Part shown: positions 59,725-64,000 of the stretch, in pieces
Position numbering within the stretch: the stretch's first letter is position 1
Layout of the letters: every line of letters begins with the position of its first letter
From: Maritimibacter sp. 55A14
Lineage (GTDB): Bacteria; Pseudomonadota; Alphaproteobacteria; Rhodobacterales; Rhodobacteraceae
Length of the DNA: 64,000 bases
Reading direction: 5' to 3'
Assembly (NCBI RefSeq): GCF_003122205.1
Contig: NZ_QEYE01000005.1
Coordinates: forward strand, 1-64,000
The notes under the pieces: generated by a model
Seen by the model: the letters and a program-made list of their open reading frames with translations, nothing else
The model's database searches: none
Told to the model about the DNA's origin: nothing
Position numbers and translations under genes: made by a program

Positions 59725-61707
59725 ATGAGTCTGCCCCCCGGTTTCCTTGACGAGCTTCGCTCGCGCACCTCGATCTCGCAGGTGGCGGGACGCAAGGTGA
59801 TCTGGGACACCCGCAAGTCCAACCAGGCCAAGGGCGACATGTGGGCCCCCTGCCCGTTTCACCAGGAAAAGACTGCCTCCTTCCATGTCGACGACCGCAA
59901 GGGCTTCTACTACTGCTTCGGCTGCAACGCGAAGGGCGACGCGATCTCCTTCGTGCAGGAGACGGAAAACGTGGGCTTCATGGAGGCCATCGAGATCCTC
60001 GCCCGCGAGGCGGGGATGGAGATGCCGGCACGCGATCCGCAGGCGCGTGAGAAGATCGACCGCAACGCCCGGCTGATCGGGGTGATGGAGGACGCGGCGC
60101 GCTTCTACCGCACCCAGCTTCAGACCGCGGCGGCGGCCGAGGCGCGCGACTACCTCACCCGCCGGGGATTGAAGCCCGAAACGCTGGAACGTTTCGGGAT
60201 CGGCTTCGCCCCGGATGCGCGACAGGCGCTCTGGTCGCATCTTACCGGCAAGGGCGTGGCCGCCGATCTGGTGATCGACGCGGGGCTCGCGGCCCGGCCC
60301 GACGATGGCGGCGCCCCCTATGACCGGTTCCGCGGCCGCATTGTCTTTCCGATCCGCGACGCGCGCGGGCGCTGCATCGCCTTCGGCGGGCGGGCGATGT
60401 CCGAGGCCACCCGCGCCAAGTACCTCAACTCGCCAGAGACGGCGCTCTTCGACAAGGGCCGCACGCTCTACAACCACGGCCCCGCGCGCGAGGCCGCGGG
60501 CAAGGGCCAGCCACTGATCGTCACCGAAGGCTACATGGATGTGATCGCGCTCTGCGAGGCGGGGCTGGAGGCCGCCGTTGCGCCGCTGGGCACGGCGATC
60601 ACCGAGGACCAACTCAAGCTCATGTGGCGGATCGCGCCGGAGCCGGTGATCGCCCTCGACGGCGACAGCGCCGGGCTGCGCGCGGCGCACCGGGTGATCG
60701 ACCTGGCCCTGCCGCTGCTGGAGGCGGGCCAGAGCCTGCGCTTCGCGCTGCTGCCCGAAGGCCAGGACCCCGACGACCTGATCCGCGCGGAAGGAGCGGG
60801 TGCGATGCGCCGGCTTGTGGAGACCGCGCAACCGATGGTGCGGCTGCTCTGGAGCCGCGAGACCGAAGGCCGCGTCTTCGACAGCCCCGAACGGCGCGCG
60901 GCGCTGGACGCGGCGCTCAAGGCGGTGATCGGACGCATCCGCGACGGCTCGATCCGCACGCATTATTTCGAGGAGGTGAAGCGCCTGCGGGCCGAGCTTT
61001 TCGCCGCGCCGCGCCGCGGTACGCAGCCGGGCGGCGGCTGGCAGCAGGGCAAGGGCGGACGCTGGACGCGCCGCACCCCGCCCGCGCAGCCGATGCCGAT
61101 GACCCGCGATTCGCTCCTCGGCCGCGACGGGCCGGGCGCGGTGGCCGAGCGCCTGCGCGAAGCGGTGATCCTGGCCACGCTCGTCACCCATCCCGCCCTG
61201 CTGGAAACCTTCGAGGGAGAACTCGAGGCGCTGGAATGCCAGGCGCCCGAGCACCGCGCGCTGCAACAGGCGCTGCTGCGCCATGCCGGGCTGACCGACC
61301 CGGAAGCGTTGCGCGAGAAGATTTCCGGCGCGCTGTGCGCGGATGCCCTTGAAAAGCTGATGGCGCTCAGCCATGTGCAGATCGCCCCTGCAATCCGCAA
61401 CCCGCAGGACCGGGAGCTTGCCATGATGGCGCTGGCCGAAGACTTGGCGAGGCTGAAGGCAACCCGCGGCGCGCGGCGCGAGATCGACGAGGCGCTGGAG
61501 GATGCGGCGGCGATGTCCGACGAGAAACTGACCTGGCGCCTTGGCCAGGCGGCAGAGGCCGTGAACCGCGCGCAGCGTTCCAACACCGACGACCGGGCCG
61601 AGTACGACATCGCCCCCAGCGGCGCGCGTATCGACCGCGGCGAACGCGAGGCCCTCGACGCCCTTCTAGGCACCATCGACCTCGGGCGCGCCGGGTCCAA
61701 GGAATAA
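59725..61707 (+). CDS. dnaG: DNA primase
   Basis: A 660-residue primase that makes RNA primers for DNA replication. The CHC2 zinc finger is at residues about 42-68 (CPFHQEKTASF ... FYYCFGCNAKGD). The TOPRIM domain holds VTEGYMDVI near 268 and ALDGDSAGLRA near 313. The C-terminal helicase-binding part begins after a low-complexity Gly/Arg/Pro linker (RRGTQPGGGWQQGKG) near residue 435. Start 59725 (MSLPPGF) fits homologues. It leads to rpoD in the usual dnaG-rpoD order. Confidence 0.96.
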   Translation: MSLPPGFLDELRSRTSISQVAGRKVIWDTRKSNQAKGDMWAPCPFHQEKTASFHVDDRKGFYYCFGCNAKGDAISFVQETENVGFMEAIEILAREAGMEMPARDPQAREKIDRNARLIGVMEDAARFYRTQLQTAAAAEARDYLTRRGLKPETLERFGIGFAPDARQALWSHLTGKGVAADLVIDAGLAARPDDGGAPYDRFRGRIVFPIRDARGRCIAFGGRAMSEATRAKYLNSPETALFDKGRTLYNHGPAREAAGKGQPLIVTEGYMDVIALCEAGLEAAVAPLGTAITEDQLKLMWRIAPEPVIALDGDSAGLRAAHRVIDLALPLLEAGQSLRFALLPEGQDPDDLIRAEGAGAMRRLVETAQPMVRLLWSRETEGRVFDSPERRAALDAALKAVIGRIRDGSIRTHYFEEVKRLRAELFAAPRRGTQPGGGWQQGKGGRWTRRTPPAQPMPMTRDSLLGRDGPGAVAERLREAVILATLVTHPALLETFEGELEALECQAPEHRALQQALLRHAGLTDPEALREKISGALCADALEKLMALSHVQIAPAIRNPQDRELAMMALAEDLARLKATRGARREIDEALEDAAAMSDEKLTWRLGQAAEAVNRAQRSNTDDRAEYDIAPSGARIDRGEREALDALLGTIDLGRAGSKE

Positions 61708-61727
61708 CCAAAACCACAGGGTTTTGG
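61708..61727. terminator. Hairpin between dnaG and rpoD
   Basis: CCAAAACC (61708-61715), a 4-base loop and GGTTTTGG (61720-61727) form a perfect stem right after the dnaG stop. It is followed by A rather than T on the plus strand, so it is at most a weak terminator or an mRNA processing signal between the two genes. Confidence 0.45.
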
Positions 61728-61748
61728 AAAAAATGGGAATTGAATTGC

Positions 61749-61818
61749 GAATCACCTGTGCACAGGATTGATTCGCTGTAAGTCGGGACCAACGAATCAG
61801 TCCCGCGCCAGAGGAGTC
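61749..61818. promoter_or_regulatory. Cluster of GANTC (CcrM) sites and a 12-bp palindrome upstream of rpoD
   Basis: Four GANTC sites lie in 70 bases: GAATC 61749-61753, GATTC 61770-61774, GAATC 61794-61798 and GAGTC 61814-61818. Between the first two is the perfect palindrome CCTGTGCACAGG (61755-61766). GANTC is the CcrM methylation motif used with GcrA in alphaproteobacterial cell-cycle control. The rpoD promoter is expected in this stretch. Confidence 0.55.
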
Positions 61819-61822
61819 ACGC

Positions 61823-63829
61823 ATGGCCGCCAAAGACACCGAAGCCGCGAAACCCGAAGAGCAATCCGACCCGCATGTGATGCTCGACATGAGCCAGGCT
61901 GCGGTCAAGAAGATGATCGCCGAGGCCAAGACGCGCGGCTTCATCACCTACGATCAGCTCAACCAGGTCTTGCCGCCCGATCAGGTGTCTTCCGAACAAA
62001 TCGAGGACGTGATGTCGATGCTCAGCGAGATGGGCATCAACGTGATCGAGGCCGAGGAGGCCGACGAGGAGGCCGAAGGCTCCACCGAGGTCGTGGAGAC
62101 CTCCACCTCCCGCGAGGTGACTGTCAGCACCTCCACTTCCGAGACGCTCGACCGCACCGACGACCCGGTGCGCATGTATCTGCGCGAGATGGGCTCGGTC
62201 GAACTGCTGAGCCGCGAGGGCGAGATCGCCATCGCCAAGCGCATCGAGGCCGGCCGCAACACGATGATCGCCGGGCTCTGCGAAAGCCCGCTGACCTTCC
62301 AGGCGATCACCATCTGGCGTGACGAGTTGCTGTCCGAGGACATCCTGCTGCGCGACGTGATCGACCTTGAGGCGACCTTCGGCTCGGGCATGGAAGACGA
62401 GGGCGAGGGCAGCGTCGTGGGCGGGCTCGGCGCGGCCAACACCTCCGCCGCGCCGGCGGCCGAGAAGAAGAAGGCCGCCGAGGAGCCGGAGCTGGACGCC
62501 GACGGCAACCCGATCAGCACCGACAGCGACGACGACGAGGACGACGACGAGCAGGCCGGCATGTCGCTGGCCGCAATGGAGGCAGCACTCAAGCCCCGCG
62601 TGCTGGAGATGCTCGACCGGATGGCCGCGGATTACACGCGCCTGTCGGAGATGCAGGACAACCGCCTGTCGGCGACGCTGAACGAGGACAGCTCCTTCTC
62701 CAAGGCCGAGGAGACGGAATACCAGGCCCTGCGCGCCGAGATCGTCGAACTGGTGAACGGGCTGCACCTGCACAACAACCGCATCGAGGCGCTGATCGAC
62801 CAGCTTTACGGCATCAACCGGCGCATCATGTCCATCGACAGCGCGATGGTGAAGCTCGCCGACCAGGCGCGCATCAACCGGCGCGAATTCATCGACGCCT
62901 ATCGCGGCTCGGAGCTCGACCCGAACTGGATGGACCGGATGGCCGAGAAGCCGGGCCGGGGCTGGCAGGCACTGGTCGAACGCTCCCGCGACAAGGTGGA
63001 GGAGCTGCGCTCCGAAATGGCCCAGGTCGGGCAGTATATCGGCCTCGACATCGAGGAATTCCGGCGCATCGTGAACCAGGTCCAGAAGGGCGAGAAGGAG
63101 GCCCGGCAGGCCAAGAAGGAAATGGTCGAGGCCAACTTGCGGCTGGTCATTTCTATCGCCAAGAAATACACCAACCGCGGCCTGCAATTCCTTGATCTCA
63201 TTCAGGAAGGCAATATCGGCCTGATGAAGGCGGTGGACAAATTCGAATATCGCCGGGGCTACAAGTTCTCGACCTACGCAACATGGTGGATCCGCCAGGC
63301 GATCACCCGCTCCATCGCGGATCAGGCGCGCACCATCCGCATTCCGGTCCACATGATCGAGACGATCAACAAACTGGTGCGCACCGGCCGCCAGATGCTC
63401 CACGAGATCGGGCGGGAACCGACGCCGGAAGAGCTGGCCGAGAAGCTGCAAATGCCGCTGGAGAAGGTCCGCAAGGTGATGAAGATCGCCAAGGAGCCGA
63501 TTTCTCTGGAAACTCCCATCGGCGACGAGGAAGACAGCCAGCTCGGCGATTTCATCGAGGACAAGAACGCCGTCCTGCCGCTGGACAGCGCCATTCAGGA
63601 GAACCTGAAGGAAACCACGACGCGGGTGCTCTCATCGCTCACCCCGCGCGAGGAACGGGTGCTGCGCATGCGCTTCGGCATCGGCATGAACACCGACCAC
63701 ACGCTGGAGGAAGTGGGCCAGCAGTTCTCGGTGACGCGGGAACGCATCCGGCAGATCGAGGCCAAGGCGCTGCGGAAGCTGAAGCATCCGAGCCGGTCAC
63801 GGAAGTTGCGGAGTTTCCTGGATCAGTGA
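61823..63829 (+). CDS. rpoD: RNA polymerase primary sigma factor RpoD (sigma-70)
   Basis: A 668-residue housekeeping sigma factor. Region 1.1 occupies about residues 20-80, region 1.2 [22 protein letters not shown] near 113, then a non-conserved insert with an acidic run (residues about 195-245). Region 2 spans [19 protein letters not shown] to [15 protein letters not shown] (about 440-500), region 3 [16 protein letters not shown] near 528, and region 4.2 [20 protein letters not shown] near 630. The start has GAGGAG upstream. Its stop codon overlaps the GTG of a low-GC reading frame that leaves the window. Confidence 0.97.
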   Translation: MAAKDTEAAKPEEQSDPHVMLDMSQAAVKKMIAEAKTRGFITYDQLNQVLPPDQVSSEQIEDVMSMLSEMGINVIEAEEADEEAEGSTEVVETSTSREVTVSTSTSETLDRTDDPVRMYLREMGSVELLSREGEIAIAKRIEAGRNTMIAGLCESPLTFQAITIWRDELLSEDILLRDVIDLEATFGSGMEDEGEGSVVGGLGAANTSAAPAAEKKKAAEEPELDADGNPISTDSDDDEDDDEQAGMSLAAMEAALKPRVLEMLDRMAADYTRLSEMQDNRLSATLNEDSSFSKAEETEYQALRAEIVELVNGLHLHNNRIEALIDQLYGINRRIMSIDSAMVKLADQARINRREFIDAYRGSELDPNWMDRMAEKPGRGWQALVERSRDKVEELRSEMAQVGQYIGLDIEEFRRIVNQVQKGEKEARQAKKEMVEANLRLVISIAKKYTNRGLQFLDLIQEGNIGLMKAVDKFEYRRGYKFSTYATWWIRQAITRSIADQARTIRIPVHMIETINKLVRTGRQMLHEIGREPTPEELAEKLQMPLEKVRKVMKIAKEPISLETPIGDEEDSQLGDFIEDKNAVLPLDSAIQENLKETTTRVLSSLTPREERVLRMRFGIGMNTDHTLEEVGQQFSVTRERIRQIEAKALRKLKHPSRSRKLRSFLDQ

Positions 63830-64000
63830 AGTCCTGCACCTTCGATTGGAACTGCGTAATTGCAGCCGAATGTGCCGAGGAACAGGGTATCTACATCCGT
63901 AAACTAGTAGAGTTGCATCGGTCTGGTGTTCTCGATGTTGGCATAACGACCGTATCAGCATCGGAGACACTTAAGGAATCGAAATCGTTTCCTGCGAGCG
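63826..64000 (+). CDS. Partial reading frame of unknown function, lower GC, overlapping the rpoD stop
   Basis: An open frame of 58 codons from GTG at 63826 runs off the window. It reads [20 protein letters not shown], then [20 protein letters not shown], and looks like a real protein: hydrophobic-strand start with an early Asp, as in PIN-like nuclease folds. GC is near 50 percent and codons such as CTA, GTA, ATA and TCA appear, unlike the neighbours. No ATG is available near the beginning, so the GTG overlapping the rpoD stop (GTGA) is the best start, though a weak ribosome site leaves it uncertain. Confidence 0.5.
   Translation, partial: MKSCTFDWNCVIAAECAEEQGIYIRKLVELHRSGVLDVGITTVSASETLKESKSFPAS

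Noticed and set aside
58339-61374. Single 1011-codon minus-strand frame running through rluA and across the dnaG antisense
   Set aside because: Only the last 342 codons look like a protein (RluA). The upstream part lies opposite dnaG and its composition is that of an antisense frame.
61817-63451. 544-codon frame opposite rpoD
   Set aside because: Antisense of a highly conserved gene, with repetitive Val/Leu/Gly content and no recognisable fold.

Overview
The window is a high-GC chromosomal segment with tightly packed, often overlapping operons. The best fit is an alphaproteobacterium of the Rhodobacterales (Roseobacter/Paracoccus-like). This rests on a complete beta-hydroxyaspartate cycle cluster (bhcABCD plus bhcR), a core block rluA - rpoH / small membrane gene - dnaG - rpoD, a clustered set of GANTC (CcrM-type) sites before rpoD, and a short interspersed repeat of a style common in that group. 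I see no rRNA, tRNA, CRISPR array, insertion sequence or prophage.

Layout. 0-2.6 kb: end of acetyl-CoA synthetase with a clear intrinsic terminator, an EthD-like protein and an acyl-CoA synthetase. 2.8-5.3 kb: a RimB-like DTG protease, RimK and a succinylglutamate-desuccinylase/aspartoacylase homologue in one operon. 5.4-11.6 kb: an SDR dehydrogenase, a dimethylglycine/sarcosine dehydrogenase-like FAD-GcvT protein, and a tetR-paaK-ech operon. 11.8-21.0 kb: a ten-gene minus-strand operon, apparently one transcript, divergent from a LysR gene at 21.1 kb. It encodes a polyamine-type ABC importer, a class III aminotransferase, a beta-keto acid cleavage enzyme, a GNAT, an acetylpolyamine amidohydrolase-like deacetylase, an FAD amine oxidase-like enzyme and RidA. 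I know of no described pathway with this whole set, so it is the best candidate here for an undescribed system.

23-30.5 kb: a GAPDH-family gene, the beta-hydroxyaspartate cycle (bhcD, C, B, A) facing its IclR regulator bhcR across an AT-rich region full of inverted repeats, then an (S)-ureidoglycine aminohydrolase, which links ureide breakdown to glyoxylate. 30.6-34.7 kb: GntR regulator, putrescine-type aminotransferase, PuuB-like oxidase and a VOC protein. 34.7-42.7 kb: one nine-gene operon (outer-membrane receptor, ABC importer, a second binding-protein-like gene, ExbB, two ExbD, TonB) behind a textbook cobalamin riboswitch. 42.8-49.4 kb: isochorismatase-family hydrolase, cytosine-deaminase-like amidohydrolase and a BMP-type nucleoside ABC importer.

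49.8-56.7 kb: oligoendopeptidase F, a gene-poor stretch with a possible methyltransferase remnant, a MaoC-like/acyl-CoA dehydrogenase pair, a membrane-anchored dipeptidase, and a LysE exporter divergent from an Lrp regulator. 56.7-63.8 kb: host-attachment-family protein, rpoH, rluA, a small membrane protein, dnaG and rpoD. The last 175 bases hold the start of a reading frame with visibly lower GC that overlaps the rpoD stop codon and may mark a foreign insertion beyond the window.
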